From the NCBI RefSeq assembly GCF_009796865.1, contig NZ_CP047028.1:2728001-2792000 (forward strand): a stretch of DNA of 64,000 bases. Reading direction: 5' to 3'. Both the position numbers and the translations under genes were made by a program. Positions within the stretch are counted from its first letter, which is position 1. The number at the start of each line of letters is the position of its first letter. A model generated the notes under the pieces. That model was not told the origin of the DNA and did not search any database. It saw only the letters and a list, made by a program, of their open reading frames with translations. The stretch comes from Formosa sp. L2A11 (GTDB taxonomy: Bacteria > Bacteroidota > Bacteroidia > Flavobacteriales > Flavobacteriaceae). This document shows positions 26,728-36,365 of the stretch, one piece after another.

Positions 26728-29034
26728 TTGAAAGTATGTATTGCTGAAAAGCCAAGTGTTGCCAGAGAAATTGCATCTGTTTTAGGAGCTAATACTAGAC
26801 ACGATGGGTATTACGAAGGTAATGGTTATGCGGTAACCTACACGTTTGGTCACCTATGTACTTTATTTGAGCCTAACGACTACAAACCATACTGGAAAAG
26901 TTGGGATTTAAATAATCTTCCTATGCTTCCCGATAAGTTTAAGACAAAAGTAACGTCGGATTCGGGAATACAAAAGCAATTTAAAATTGTAAAAAGTCTT
27001 TTTGATAAAGCAGAACTTGTTATAAATTGTGGGGATGCTGGTCAAGAAGGAGAATTAATACAGCGTTGGGTTTTAGACCAAGCAGAATATAAAGGCGAAG
27101 TACAACGGTTATGGATTTCCTCATTAACTACAGAAGCTATTAAAGAAGGTTTTGAGCATTTAAAATCGTCTAAAGATTACGACAATTTATATTATGCCGG
27201 ATTTTCTAGAGCGATTGGAGATTGGCTTTTAGGAATGAATGCTACTCGTTTATACACCCTTAAACATGGCGGATACAAACAAGTACTTTCTATTGGACGT
27301 GTGCAAACACCTACTCTAGCCATGGTTGTTAATCGTTTTAAAGAGATAGAAAACTTTAAACCACAACCGTATTGGGAATTGCAAACCATGTATCGAGATA
27401 CTTTATTTAGTTATGAAGAAGGGCGTTTTCTTAAAATGGAAGATGGTGAAATTCTGGCAAATAAAGTTAAAGAAGACGATTTTGAAATTGTTTCGATAAC
27501 CAAAAAGAAAGGAACAGAATATGCACCTAAATTATTCGATTTAACAGGATTGCAAGTCTATTGTAATACGAAGTTTGGGTTTTCTGCAGATGAAACTTTA
27601 AAAATTGTTCAGAAATTATATGAACAAAAAGTAGTAACTTATCCAAGAGTAGATACTACGTTTTTACCAAATGATGTATATCCTAAAGTACATGGTATTC
27701 TTCAGAAACTAACAAAATACAACACCTTAACAGAACCGCTTTTAGGAAAGAAAATAAAGAAATCTGCAAAGGTATTTAACGATAAAAAAGTTACCGATCA
27801 CCACGCTATTATTCCAACAGGAATTCAGATTAATTTACAATACAACCAACAACAGGTTTACGATATTATTGTAAAACGATTTATTGCCGTATTTTACGAC
27901 GATTGCTCTGTGTCTAACACCACAGTAATTGGGAAAGCAGCCGATGTTAATTTTAAAACAACAGGAAAAGAAATTCTTAAAAAGGGTTGGCGTGTTGTAT
28001 TTGAATCGGCAGACAAAGAAAAAAAGGAAACAGGTATTTTACCAACTTTTGAAAAAGGGGAAAAAGGACCGCATACACCTTCGTTTTTAGAAAAACAAAC
28101 CAAGCCACCAAATCAGTTTACAGAAGCAACACTTTTAAGAGCTATGGAAACTGCAGGCAAGCAGGTAGATGATGATGATTTAAGAGAATTAATGAAAGAA
28201 AATGGTATTGGAAGGCCGTCTACGCGTGCCAATATTATTGAAACATTATTCCGAAGAAAATATATTGTCCGTAATAAAAAGCAATTGTTACCTACAACTA
28301 CAGGTGTGCAGTTAATTGATGTGATTCAGAACGAATTATTAAAATCTGCCGAACTTACGGGGCTTTGGGAAAAGCAATTAAAGGATATTGAAAAAGGAGA
28401 TTACAATGCAGGAACGTTTATAAATAACATGAAACGCATGGTAGACGAATTGGTTTACGAAGTACGTAGCGAAACCAAACGTGCCAATATATCTTATGAA
28501 GCCACAGTAAAAAAGAAAGCCGCTAAGGTTGTTGCAAAAAAACAAGCTGGAATTTTAACAGAAACTTGTCCGAAATGTAAACAAGGAACCTTGATAAAAG
28601 GAAAAACAGCTTACGGTTGTAGTGCTTTTAAATCTGGATGTAAATTTGTTTTACCGTTTACTTTTAATGATAAAAAAATATCTGAGAAACAATACATCAG
28701 ATTGCTTCAAAAAGGATCTACTGTTAATCTAAAAGGGTTTAATGTAGATGGAGAAAAAGTTGAAGGTTTATTACGATTTAATGATGATTTTAAATTGGTT
28801 TTAGAACCTAAAGTTGTTGTGAAAAAACAAGTTAAAGAAGCTGCTGTTCCCGATACGTTAACCTGTCCGAAATGTAAAAAAGGCACCGTTGTAAAAGGAA
28901 AGACGGCTTATGGTTGTAGTGCGTTTAAATCTGGATGTGACTTTAGAGTTTCTTTTGATGATGTTAGAACAAAATCTGCTGGAGAAAAACTAACTAAAGA
29001 ATTAGTGTTTAAAATTTTAAAAGAATCTGTTTAA
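26728..29034 (+). CDS. topB: DNA topoisomerase III (type IA)
   Basis: A 768-residue type IA topoisomerase, which relaxes or decatenates single-stranded regions and often works with RecQ. Start is TTG 26728: the Toprim motif VCIAEKPSVAREIASVLGA follows at once, so no later ATG is possible. Other features: GDAGQEGELIQRWVL, SIGRVQTPTLAMVV, and YPRVDTTFLP with the active-site Tyr. The C-terminus has two repeats of a four-Cys zinc-ribbon-like unit (TCPKCKQGTLIKGKTAYGCS and TCPKCKKGTVVKGKTAYGCS). The two-repeat tail is usual for Bacteroidota TopB. Confidence 0.93.
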   Translation: MKVCIAEKPSVAREIASVLGANTRHDGYYEGNGYAVTYTFGHLCTLFEPNDYKPYWKSWDLNNLPMLPDKFKTKVTSDSGIQKQFKIVKSLFDKAELVINCGDAGQEGELIQRWVLDQAEYKGEVQRLWISSLTTEAIKEGFEHLKSSKDYDNLYYAGFSRAIGDWLLGMNATRLYTLKHGGYKQVLSIGRVQTPTLAMVVNRFKEIENFKPQPYWELQTMYRDTLFSYEEGRFLKMEDGEILANKVKEDDFEIVSITKKKGTEYAPKLFDLTGLQVYCNTKFGFSADETLKIVQKLYEQKVVTYPRVDTTFLPNDVYPKVHGILQKLTKYNTLTEPLLGKKIKKSAKVFNDKKVTDHHAIIPTGIQINLQYNQQQVYDIIVKRFIAVFYDDCSVSNTTVIGKAADVNFKTTGKEILKKGWRVVFESADKEKKETGILPTFEKGEKGPHTPSFLEKQTKPPNQFTEATLLRAMETAGKQVDDDDLRELMKENGIGRPSTRANIIETLFRRKYIVRNKKQLLPTTTGVQLIDVIQNELLKSAELTGLWEKQLKDIEKGDYNAGTFINNMKRMVDELVYEVRSETKRANISYEATVKKKAAKVVAKKQAGILTETCPKCKQGTLIKGKTAYGCSAFKSGCKFVLPFTFNDKKISEKQYIRLLQKGSTVNLKGFNVDGEKVEGLLRFNDDFKLVLEPKVVVKKQVKEAAVPDTLTCPKCKKGTVVKGKTAYGCSAFKSGCDFRVSFDDVRTKSAGEKLTKELVFKILKESV

Positions 29035-29038
29035 AGCT

Positions 29039-29629
29039 ATGCATCATCATTATAAAATATTTAAACCTTATGGTTATTTAAGTCAGTTTGTAAATAACGG
29101 AAAGAAACAAAATAGTAAAAAACTGCTTGGTGAATTGGGAACGTTTCCAGAAGGCACAATGTCTATTGGTCGCTTAGACGAGCATTCTGAGGGTTTATTA
29201 TTATTAACTACAGATGGCAAAATATGTTACTTTGTAAACAGTTCTAAAGTAGATAAGGAATATTATGCTCAAGTAGATGGAGATATTACAGAAGACGCTA
29301 TAGAACAGCTAAAAAACGGTGTTGAAATAGGTATAAGCGGAAAGAAATACAATACAAAACCTTGTCCTGCTTTTAAATTAACCCAAATACCTGATTTGCC
29401 TGAACGTGGGAAAAAATTAAGAGACGATAGACATGGCTCAACATCTTGGGTATCTATAACTTTAAACGAAGGTAAATTTAGACAAGTTCGTAAAATGACT
29501 GCTGCTGTAGGCTTTCCAACATTACGTTTAGTACGTGTTCGTGTTGGTGATATTACTTTAGAAGGCTTACAACCTGGAGATTCTATAGCATTAGAAGATG
29601 TAAAGGCAGCATTAATATTAAACTCCTAA
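29039..29629 (+). CDS. 23S rRNA pseudouridine synthase, RluE/RsuA type
   Basis: A 196-residue pseudouridine synthase. The catalytic motif SIGRLDEHSEGLLLLTTDG holds the nucleophilic Asp, and FRQVRKMTAAVGFPTLRLVRVRVG is the second family block. It has no S4 domain at the N-terminus, as in RluE, which modifies U2457 of 23S rRNA. It begins 5 bp after topB stop, and its end overlaps the convergent lytR-type gene by 12 bp. Confidence 0.85.
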   Translation: MHHHYKIFKPYGYLSQFVNNGKKQNSKKLLGELGTFPEGTMSIGRLDEHSEGLLLLTTDGKICYFVNSSKVDKEYYAQVDGDITEDAIEQLKNGVEIGISGKKYNTKPCPAFKLTQIPDLPERGKKLRDDRHGSTSWVSITLNEGKFRQVRKMTAAVGFPTLRLVRVRVGDITLEGLQPGDSIALEDVKAALILNS

Positions 29630-30349
29630 ACGTTCTAAAACATTTTTTTTAAAGGTTTCTCCTATTGGAATTCTCATCTCGTTTTGAAGTACAATTTTAG
29701 TTTTTTGTAACGCTTTTATTGCATTTACATTTACTATAAAAGATTTATGTACACGTAAAAAATGATTATTTCTAGGTAATTTTTCTAACATATCTTTAAA
29801 GCTTAAAAGCGTAATTACTGCTTTGTTATTGCCTTCGATATGAATTTTGATATAATCTTTTAGACCTTGGATATAAGTAATCTCTTCAGTCTTAATTTTA
29901 ATATTTTCGTATTCCGATTTCACGAAAATAAAATCGTTTTCTTGTTTTACAGGAGTCACTTCATTAGAAGAAAGACTTGAAGGTTTTAAATTTAGTAACT
30001 CGTATTTTTCTTTTGCTCTCGCAACGGCTTTTATAAATCTATGAAAAGGAATAGGCTTTACTAAATAATCTGTAGCATTTAAATTAAAACCATCTAATGC
30101 ATATTGCGGATAAGCCGTTGTAAAGATAAATTGAGGTAAATTCTCAATAGATTTTACAAGATCTATACCACTTAGGTTTGGCATCTCTATATCTAGAAAG
30201 ACCAAGTCCACATGGTGTTTATTAAGCTGTGTAATGGCTTCTAAAGGATTGGTACATTTTGCAATAATGTCTACACCGCCTATTTGATTTAAATAAGATT
30301 CTACAACATCTATAGCTAAAGGCTCATCATCTATAATTATACATTTCAT
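29618..30349 (-). CDS. LytR/AlgR family response regulator (REC-LytTR)
   Basis: 243 residues. The receiver domain (1-120) has the acidic DDEPLAIDVV, phosphorylation-site Asp in VFLDIEMPNLSGIDLV, and the Thr/Lys pair in FTTAYPQYAL and DYLVKPIPF. The LytTR DNA-binding domain (about 140-243) has ENDFIFVKSEYENIKIK and FLRVHKSFIVNVNAI. It overlaps the kinase gene by 4 bp, so the two are coupled. LytTR regulators bind direct repeats; I found no certain site. Its likely targets are the adjacent DUF4907/Kelch genes, by position only. Confidence 0.92.
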   Translation of the reverse strand: MKCIIIDDEPLAIDVVESYLNQIGGVDIIAKCTNPLEAITQLNKHHVDLVFLDIEMPNLSGIDLVKSIENLPQFIFTTAYPQYALDGFNLNATDYLVKPIPFHRFIKAVARAKEKYELLNLKPSSLSSNEVTPVKQENDFIFVKSEYENIKIKTEEITYIQGLKDYIKIHIEGNNKAVITLLSFKDMLEKLPRNNHFLRVHKSFIVNVNAIKALQKTKIVLQNEMRIPIGETFKKNVLERLGV

Positions 30350-31386
30350 ACCGTTAGATTTAGGTCTAAATGTACAATAAATTGATTACTGACTTCTTTA
30401 ATTTCTAGTTTATGTTGGTTTGGATATAGCAATTGTAAACGTTCTTTTGTGTTTTGTAAACCAATTCCAGAGTTTTCTGGATCTTGCTTTCTATTCCCAA
30501 TTAAGTTAATGCTTTTAAAATCTAAATTATTACCATTAACGTTAATTTCTATACATACAAAAGTGTTTCCTTTAAAATCTGTACCGTACTTAAATGCATT
30601 TTCAATAAATGAAATTAATAATAAAGGTCTAATTTTTTGTTGTAAAATACTCCCTCTAATATTTAGAGTAACATCTTGATTTCTGGCAATTCTTAAGCGT
30701 TGTAATTTTAAGTAATTCTGTATGTAGTCTAACTCGTCACTCAATTTCACAAAATCATTATCTGCTTGGTATAACATATAACGCATAAGTTCCGAGAGCG
30801 TAATAACTGCTTCGGGAGCGTCATTAGATTTTTTACTTGTTAATGAATAAATACTATTTAAAGAATTAAATAGAAAATGTGGGCTTAATTGATTTTTTAA
30901 AAAATGCAATTCGGCCGAAGATTTTTGAGATTCAATTTCTTTTTGAAGTTGAATGTTTTTGTCCCATTCAGAATACATCTTAATAGCTGTACCTATAACA
31001 ACTAGAATAAGATTGAATAAGATAGGTAAACCAAAACGGAAGATTCTAAAGTTTGGTCTTTTGTAATCTTCTAATTCTGTTAAATGAGTAAGTGCTGGTT
31101 TTGGAAGTACAAATTCTATTAAAACCACGCCTATTACTATTAGACTAATAACAGATATTAGATAATAATATTTTTTTTTGTTCAGTAAAAATTTAGGAAC
31201 TAAATATAGGTAGTTAACATAAAACACTAAGATACCTACAATTAGAAAATTTAAAAAGGTAAAGGGGAAATTACCTGTGTTAAAATAGACCTGAAGAAAG
31301 AATAGAAATAAAAAAATCGCCCAAATAACAATATGTATCAAGCCTTCTTTTTTTAAGTTTCTCAATAGATTTATTGATATACTCAT
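30346..31386 (-). CDS. LytS-type sensor histidine kinase
   Basis: 346 residues. Four hydrophobic segments cover about residues 15-145 (for example HIVIWAIFLFLFFLQVYF and YYLISVISLIVIGVVLI), then comes a coiled stretch and the His_kinase domain. The phospho-acceptor His lies in ELHFLKNQLSPHFLFNSLNS. The ATPase domain shows the N box ENAFKYG and the G box SGIGLQNTKERLQLLYP. There is no extracellular sensor domain, so the signal is probably sensed in the membrane. Operon: DUF4907 gene ends 17 bp upstream. Confidence 0.92.
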   Translation of the reverse strand: MSISINLLRNLKKEGLIHIVIWAIFLFLFFLQVYFNTGNFPFTFLNFLIVGILVFYVNYLYLVPKFLLNKKKYYYLISVISLIVIGVVLIEFVLPKPALTHLTELEDYKRPNFRIFRFGLPILFNLILVVIGTAIKMYSEWDKNIQLQKEIESQKSSAELHFLKNQLSPHFLFNSLNSIYSLTSKKSNDAPEAVITLSELMRYMLYQADNDFVKLSDELDYIQNYLKLQRLRIARNQDVTLNIRGSILQQKIRPLLLISFIENAFKYGTDFKGNTFVCIEINVNGNNLDFKSINLIGNRKQDPENSGIGLQNTKERLQLLYPNQHKLEIKEVSNQFIVHLDLNLTV

Positions 31387-31402
31387 TTCTTGATTAGTAT
31401 TG

Positions 31403-31735
31403 TTAATTTAAACAATTTAGGATAATTTTATTTTCTTTTAACTCTTCTAAAGTTATTGTTGGAGCAACTTTTTCTTCAAGTTTACTAATAACAATATCTG
31501 CTATTTTATTAGCATCATCTTCATTGCAAAATGAGATGTTTTCAGAAATAGCTGGTATGTAATCTTGTTTAATTAAAAGTTTATCGTTCATAGTTATTTC
31601 GTAGCCATAACCAGAATTTGTTTTATAAACTTTTGAATTGAATATTGAAGATGAACTCTTATTTGTTTGAAAAAATATGGCTACTATTAAGATAATTAAA
31701 CCAAAACCAAATACGAATTTTAAAATATTCTTCAT
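31403..31735 (-). CDS. DUF4907 family small membrane-anchored protein
   Basis: A 110-residue protein with an N-terminal hydrophobic segment (FVFGFGLIILIVAIFF) and a short periplasmic domain. The pattern KTNSGYGYEITMNDKLLIKQDYIPAI, with NEDDANKIADIVISKLEEK, matches what I know as DUF4907, often coded beside Kelch lipoproteins in Flavobacteriaceae. Here it lies between a broken Kelch gene and the LytS kinase gene. Function unknown; by position it may form part of an envelope-signal module with both. Confidence 0.75.
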   Translation of the reverse strand: MKNILKFVFGFGLIILIVAIFFQTNKSSSSIFNSKVYKTNSGYGYEITMNDKLLIKQDYIPAISENISFCNEDDANKIADIVISKLEEKVAPTITLEELKENKIILNCLN

Positions 31736-31842
31736 AAAATTATTAATTTAATCCCAAGATATGCATCACTATACCTTGGGATTTAAAAATAAACAAATTA
31801 AAAAACAAACAATTATAGTAACCTTAAAAAGGCTAGCTAAAA

Positions 31843-32840
31843 TTAATCTTCGTCGTCGTAATCCTCTTGAGGAAACAACTCGTAATTATCATCTAAGTAT
31901 AAACTTCCACTTCTTCCTAAAAGAACGAAAGCTCTATTTCCGTTAGAAAACGCTATTGCATCTTGACGAGAATAACCTTCTAAACCTGTAATATCTTCCC
32001 AATCATCTTTTGCTGGATCGTATTCCCAAGTACTATTAAGAACACCTCCATTATAACCAGATACGATATAACCTAATCCATCTATTGTAAATCCAACAGC
32101 ATTAGATCTAACAACGTTATAATCGTCTTCTTCATCTAAGTCTAATAAACTTGTAAATACTTCTGTAGTTGGATCAAAAACCCAGAAATCAGTTTTATAT
32201 AAACCATTACTTACACCCTGTTCCGATATATACTTTATCGTTAATAGTAAATGTTGTTCCAAAACGACGTTTTTCTCCACCAAATCCTACTAGTTCAGAC
32301 CATGTATCTGTAGTTGGGTTGTATTTGTAAAAATCTTTTCTATCATTATCACCATCGTAACCTGTACCAACATATCCTGTACCATTACCAGCAAATCCTA
32401 TAGCAGCTTGTCTTACACCACCCATATAATCAGCTTTCTGTGTCCATACATTACTACTTGGGTTGTATGAGTAAAAATCTGATAATTCATCAACACCATC
32501 ATATCCAGTACCTAAATAACCAATTCCATCAATAGTGAATCCTGTAGCAGAACTTCTTTCAACACCTGGGAAATCAGCTTTTTGTACCCAATAATCACCG
32601 TCAATATTATATTGCCAAAAAATCATTTAAATAATCATCTCCGTCATATCCTGTTCCCATATAACCTAAACCGTCAATAACAAAACCAACGACATTGCTT
32701 CGTGGTACACCATCGAATACAGATCGTTCTACCCAGTTTCCTCTATCGTCATCGTCATCACTTGAACAGTTAAACAGACTTAATGTTAGTACACACAGCA
32801 CTAAAATTTTTGTTGAATTTGTAATCATATTTAGAATCAT
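31843..32840 (-). pseudogene. Kelch-repeat surface lipoprotein, disrupted by two frameshifts
   Basis: Three overlapping frames (32607-32840, 32207-32626, 31843-32283) together give one Kelch-repeat lipoprotein. It starts with a signal peptide and lipobox Cys followed by SSDDDDD, a surface-export-like acidic run. Then come repeats of the type GFxIDGxGYxGTGYDG...DFYxYNPxxxxWxxKAD. The first break falls in a run of six T on the minus strand (near 32618): one T fewer restores YLNDFWQYN. The second falls in a GGG near 32220: one G fewer restores YIGTGVSNGLYKTD. Removing both bases gives 331 residues without gaps. Both errors are +1 insertions, so a sequencing artefact is possible; otherwise the gene is recently dead. 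Confidence 0.85.
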
Positions 32841-32897
32841 TTATTATAATTTATTGCTGACTTAATTTTGATATCAGCATCTTTTAAATTAGAACCT

Positions 32898-32905
32898 CAA
32901 ATTTA
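32898..32905 (-). promoter_or_regulatory. -7 promoter element of the Kelch/DUF4907/LytSR genes
   Basis: Minus-strand TAAATTTG matches TAnnTTTG, 57 bases before the Kelch ATG. The 265-bp divergent region also drives the DUF4270 gene, for which I found no clear element. Confidence 0.5.
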
Positions 32906-33105
32906 CATGCAATAGAGGCAGTTTAAAAATAAAGTAGATAGGCTGAGCATTTGTCTATACAAACACTGTTTCATACTCGATGAATACAGTAATACTTATA
33001 AATAGTCTAAATGTAACAGTTTGAAGATATATTATAGGGTTTTGTCTAACAATTTTCTAATCTAATTTATAAGATAGTAAGTTCGCAAGATTTTAAAAAT
33101 GAAAT

Positions 33106-34446
33106 ATGAATTCAATTTTTTTTAGAGCGCTATTTTGCGCCTGTTGTTTTGTAACGCTTTTAGTATCCTGTGACGCTGATCTAACATCTGTAGAAGAAGT
33201 AGGTGAAGATTGGATTAATAACGGTACTAAGGTGTATTATATAGACACCTTGACGGTAGAGACTTCTACATACAAATTTGACTCTTTAGCAATTACAGGA
33301 GTTAGCCAATATATTATGGGTAGTTATACAGATCCTGTTTTAGGAGGCATTAAGGCAACACCTTATCTTGAATTGTATACAACAGATTTCGATATAGATG
33401 AAGATGCAGTTTTTGACTCTATAGCCTTAATATTAGATTATACAAATTATTATTATAATGATACGCTGTCAAGACAAAAATACAATGTATATGAGGTTTT
33501 AGAAGAGATAACACAAGATGATGACGATAATTATTATTATAATACTACAGATTTTGATTTAGGAACAACGTCTCTTGGAACTGCAGATTTTCTCCCTACT
33601 CCTATTCGTGAAGATTCAATCCACTATACATTAAACAATAGTTTTGGACAAGCTATTTTTGACGATATTCAGGATAATATAATTAATAATGTTGATGAAT
33701 TAACTGAAAAATATAAAGGTATAGCAATCGTATCGGATGATAATAATACGGCGGTCTTAGGAATTAGTACAGGTTCTAAATTACGTTTCTTTTATACAAT
33801 ACCAGACGAAGACATTGTAGAAGAAGGAGATGAATCTTATTTTGACATGACTTTTAATTCTGCAAATAGTTTTCATAGCATTACACAAACTAGTATTAAT
33901 TCTAATTTAACGAGTTTAGATGATCAGGCAGAAGAAGTATCTAGTAAAGTTACAGACAATACTTCTTACATTCAGGCCGGATCAGGATTAGCTACACGAA
34001 TAGACATACCTTATATAGAAAGTGTAAATTCTATTAAAGGCTCTGGAGCTATTATGGATGCTAATTTAAAAATATCTATAAAACATAATACAGATACTGA
34101 TAACCTATCTATTAGAGATTCTTTAAATGTGTATATTATAGACCAATTTAACGATACTTCTTATCAACTTATAGATTATACAGGAAGTGTTGTTTATGGT
34201 ATTCAAACAGACGATGAAGTTGGATTAAATAACGGTTATATCACATATGTTATTCCTATAAAATATTTTCTTGATTTAAAATTAAATGAAGTCAACGCTG
34301 ACAATCTTTTTCTTGGTATTACTAGTCAAGGTTACAACGACTCTGTAGACCGTTACATTTTAGAAGGTGAAGATGCAGAAAACGATGACACAAAAACAAC
34401 TTTAGAATTAAACTATGCATTATACGACGATGACTATGAATATTAA
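33106..34446 (+). CDS. DUF4270 family lipoprotein
   Basis: A 446-residue exported lipoprotein. The N-terminus has a hydrophobic segment ending in LLVSC, with Asp at +2 after the lipid Cys. DUF4270 traits include GSYTDPVLGGIKATPYLELY and FDSIALILDYTNYYYNDT, and the C-terminal NADNLFLGI then ..RYILEG. It is rich in Asp and Tyr. The family is widespread in Bacteroidota and is of unknown function. It overlaps the next gene, for a predicted barrel protein, by at least 11 bp, suggesting the two work together at the outer membrane. Confidence 0.82.
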   Translation: MNSIFFRALFCACCFVTLLVSCDADLTSVEEVGEDWINNGTKVYYIDTLTVETSTYKFDSLAITGVSQYIMGSYTDPVLGGIKATPYLELYTTDFDIDEDAVFDSIALILDYTNYYYNDTLSRQKYNVYEVLEEITQDDDDNYYYNTTDFDLGTTSLGTADFLPTPIREDSIHYTLNNSFGQAIFDDIQDNIINNVDELTEKYKGIAIVSDDNNTAVLGISTGSKLRFFYTIPDEDIVEEGDESYFDMTFNSANSFHSITQTSINSNLTSLDDQAEEVSSKVTDNTSYIQAGSGLATRIDIPYIESVNSIKGSGAIMDANLKISIKHNTDTDNLSIRDSLNVYIIDQFNDTSYQLIDYTGSVVYGIQTDDEVGLNNGYITYVIPIKYFLDLKLNEVNADNLFLGITSQGYNDSVDRYILEGEDAENDDTKTTLELNYALYDDDYEY

Positions 34447-35671
34447 TAAATTATTAACCACAATCACACTATGCTTTTTTACTTCTTTATCTGTTTTATC
34501 GCAAAGTAATTCGCTTACAAGTTCTCCTTATTCATTATATGGTTTAGGAACATTTAACTCGACTTACACAGGAAAAACATCTGGAATTGGTGGTACTGGT
34601 ATAGCAACTAGTTCTAGTAAATTTATTAATAATTTAAACCCGGCTTCTTTAGCTTCTGTGCCTTTAAAAACATTCTTTTTCGATGTAGGTATGAAGTCTG
34701 AATATGGTGTGCAAATAGATGGTGGTGTTAGTGAAACTAAAAATGTAGCCAATTTTTCTAATATGGCATTTGCTTTTCCTTTAAGCAAAAAGTCAGGTGT
34801 TAGTTTAACTCTTATTCCATATACTAATGTAGGTTATAGTTTATCAAATATTAAAACAGATATTGAAGGAACAACAAGTTATTTTGTTAGTGATATTGAT
34901 GGTTCTGGAGGATTAAATAGTTTAAAATTAAATTACGGATATTCACTATTAGATAATTTAAGTATAGGAGCTACAGGTTCTGTATTATTTGGTCAGATTA
35001 TAGAAAACGAAATAGACTACATAGGGTCTAATGTTTTAACCATTTACGACGCTAATAGTTATTCTGGCTTTCAATTTGGTGCAGGTGTACAATACGAGCC
35101 TATAAAAGATGTTACAGTAGGTGCTGTAGTTACATTTCCTAGTTTAATAGGTGGTAGTAAAGAAACCACTGTATCTCAATATTATGATGATGAAATTCAG
35201 TACTCAGACGACTTAGATGATTTTGAACTACCTTTAGAAGTTGGATTTGGTATACAAAAAAGATTCTTAGACCAAGTAGATGTTGCTATAGATTATAGAA
35301 TGAAATACTGGACTAATACAGACCAAACAGATGACTTAGGTACATTTGTAGATCAGAACATTTTAGCTTTAGGTGTAGAATTTGCTCCTAGTGCAAATCC
35401 GCTTAAATTCTGGAATAATGTAGAATATCGTGCTGGTTTTAATTACGATTCTGGAAATTTAGAAATAGACAATAAAAAGATATATAACTACGGTGCTAAT
35501 ATAGGAATAGGAATTCCTTTAAGCTATGATGGGTTATCAATGTTAAACCTATCTTATACGTACGGGAAAAAAGGCCAAGTTTATGATGGCCTTATTCAAG
35601 AAAATTACCATTTAATTACTCTAAACTTAAGTTTAGCAGGACAATGGTTTGTTAAGAGAAAGATACAATAA
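34436..35671 (+). CDS. Predicted outer-membrane beta-barrel protein
   Basis: 411 residues from ATG 34436 (MNINKLLTTITLCFF), with a signal peptide ending near SVLSQ. ATG 34430 and 34415 are in-frame alternatives, but they lie deeper inside the upstream gene. After the signal it has SPYSLYGLGTFNSTYTGKT and GIGGTGIATSS, a start often seen in Bacteroidota barrel proteins of the FadL/PorV-like group, then many amphipathic strands with Gly and aromatic residues. No enzyme motif. It is coupled to the DUF4270 lipoprotein and is likely its membrane partner. Confidence 0.7.
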   Translation: MNINKLLTTITLCFFTSLSVLSQSNSLTSSPYSLYGLGTFNSTYTGKTSGIGGTGIATSSSKFINNLNPASLASVPLKTFFFDVGMKSEYGVQIDGGVSETKNVANFSNMAFAFPLSKKSGVSLTLIPYTNVGYSLSNIKTDIEGTTSYFVSDIDGSGGLNSLKLNYGYSLLDNLSIGATGSVLFGQIIENEIDYIGSNVLTIYDANSYSGFQFGAGVQYEPIKDVTVGAVVTFPSLIGGSKETTVSQYYDDEIQYSDDLDDFELPLEVGFGIQKRFLDQVDVAIDYRMKYWTNTDQTDDLGTFVDQNILALGVEFAPSANPLKFWNNVEYRAGFNYDSGNLEIDNKKIYNYGANIGIGIPLSYDGLSMLNLSYTYGKKGQVYDGLIQENYHLITLNLSLAGQWFVKRKIQ

Positions 35672-35688
35672 GAGTAAAAAAATAAATA

Positions 35689-35735
35689 AATGAATGCGGT
35701 TAAGTTAAATTTTCTTAACTCGCACCGCATTCATT
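35689..35735 (-). terminator. Terminator-like hairpin built from the end of the cold-shock gene
   Basis: ACCGCATTCATT (35724-35735; it codes MNAV near the protein's C-terminus on the minus strand) pairs perfectly over 12 bp with AATGAATGCGGT (35689-35700) beyond the stop codon. The 23-base loop contains an inner TTAAG/CTTAA pair and the stop codon. An A/T-rich tract follows. Confidence 0.65.
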
Positions 35736-36157
35736 CCTTTCATTCCACGTTCTAATTCAAACTGAACTTTATCATTTTCAATAATAGTATCAATTAAACC
35801 ACTTACGTGACAGAAATATTTTTCTGAATTTTCTGCATCGATAATAAATCCAAAACCTTTAGAACTATCAAAGAAGGAAACTTTTCCTTTACGTATAGGA
35901 TCTACTTCTTCAATATCACTATCATCTTTCTTAGGAATTCCTAAAACGATATCGTCTGCATCTACTTTTATCTTTTCAGATGGATCTGGTGGCGTATCTG
36001 TTAAATTACCATATTGATCTACATAGGCAAACTGAATACCTTGACTGTCTTTAGATTCAGCTTTTCTAGCTTCTTTTTTCTTTAATTTTTCTTCACGCTT
36101 TTTTTGACGTGCTTTTTCTTTTTCGATTTTATTGTACGTCTGTTGAGACTTAGCCAT
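35705..36157 (-). CDS. Cold-shock-domain protein with a charged N-terminal extension
   Basis: 150 residues. The first about 40 are a highly charged Lys/Glu helix (KIEKEKARQKKREEKLKKKE) and probably bind nucleic acid or a ribosome. The C-terminal 65 residues are a cold-shock domain with RKGKVSFFDSSKGFGFI (RNP1 KGFGFI) and YFCHVSGLI (RNP2-like), ending KGMNAVRVKKI. Such proteins act as RNA chaperones. It is convergent with the barrel gene, with its end in a shared hairpin. Confidence 0.88.
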   Translation of the reverse strand: MAKSQQTYNKIEKEKARQKKREEKLKKKEARKAESKDSQGIQFAYVDQYGNLTDTPPDPSEKIKVDADDIVLGIPKKDDSDIEEVDPIRKGKVSFFDSSKGFGFIIDAENSEKYFCHVSGLIDTIIENDKVQFELERGMKGMNAVRVKKI

Positions 36158-36365
36158 AAATTTACTACTTGTTTTAAATTGAAGATTATGTTATTTGAAA
36201 TGAATGATTTAATTCTAAGAAAATAAGTTAAAGCAATTCATATTTCTACAAATATAATGTAAGTATTTGAATTTGATTAACACATAACAAAAAACTATTT
36301 TATTAAATAGTTAAGAAGAAATTTATTTTTGTTATTTTAAAACAATTACGACGTGTTTTTTTTGT

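Noticed and set aside
31843..32840. Programmed ribosomal frameshifting in the Kelch gene
   Set aside because: Two shifts would be needed, at unrelated sites (T run and GGG), with no slippery heptamer plus downstream stem visible.
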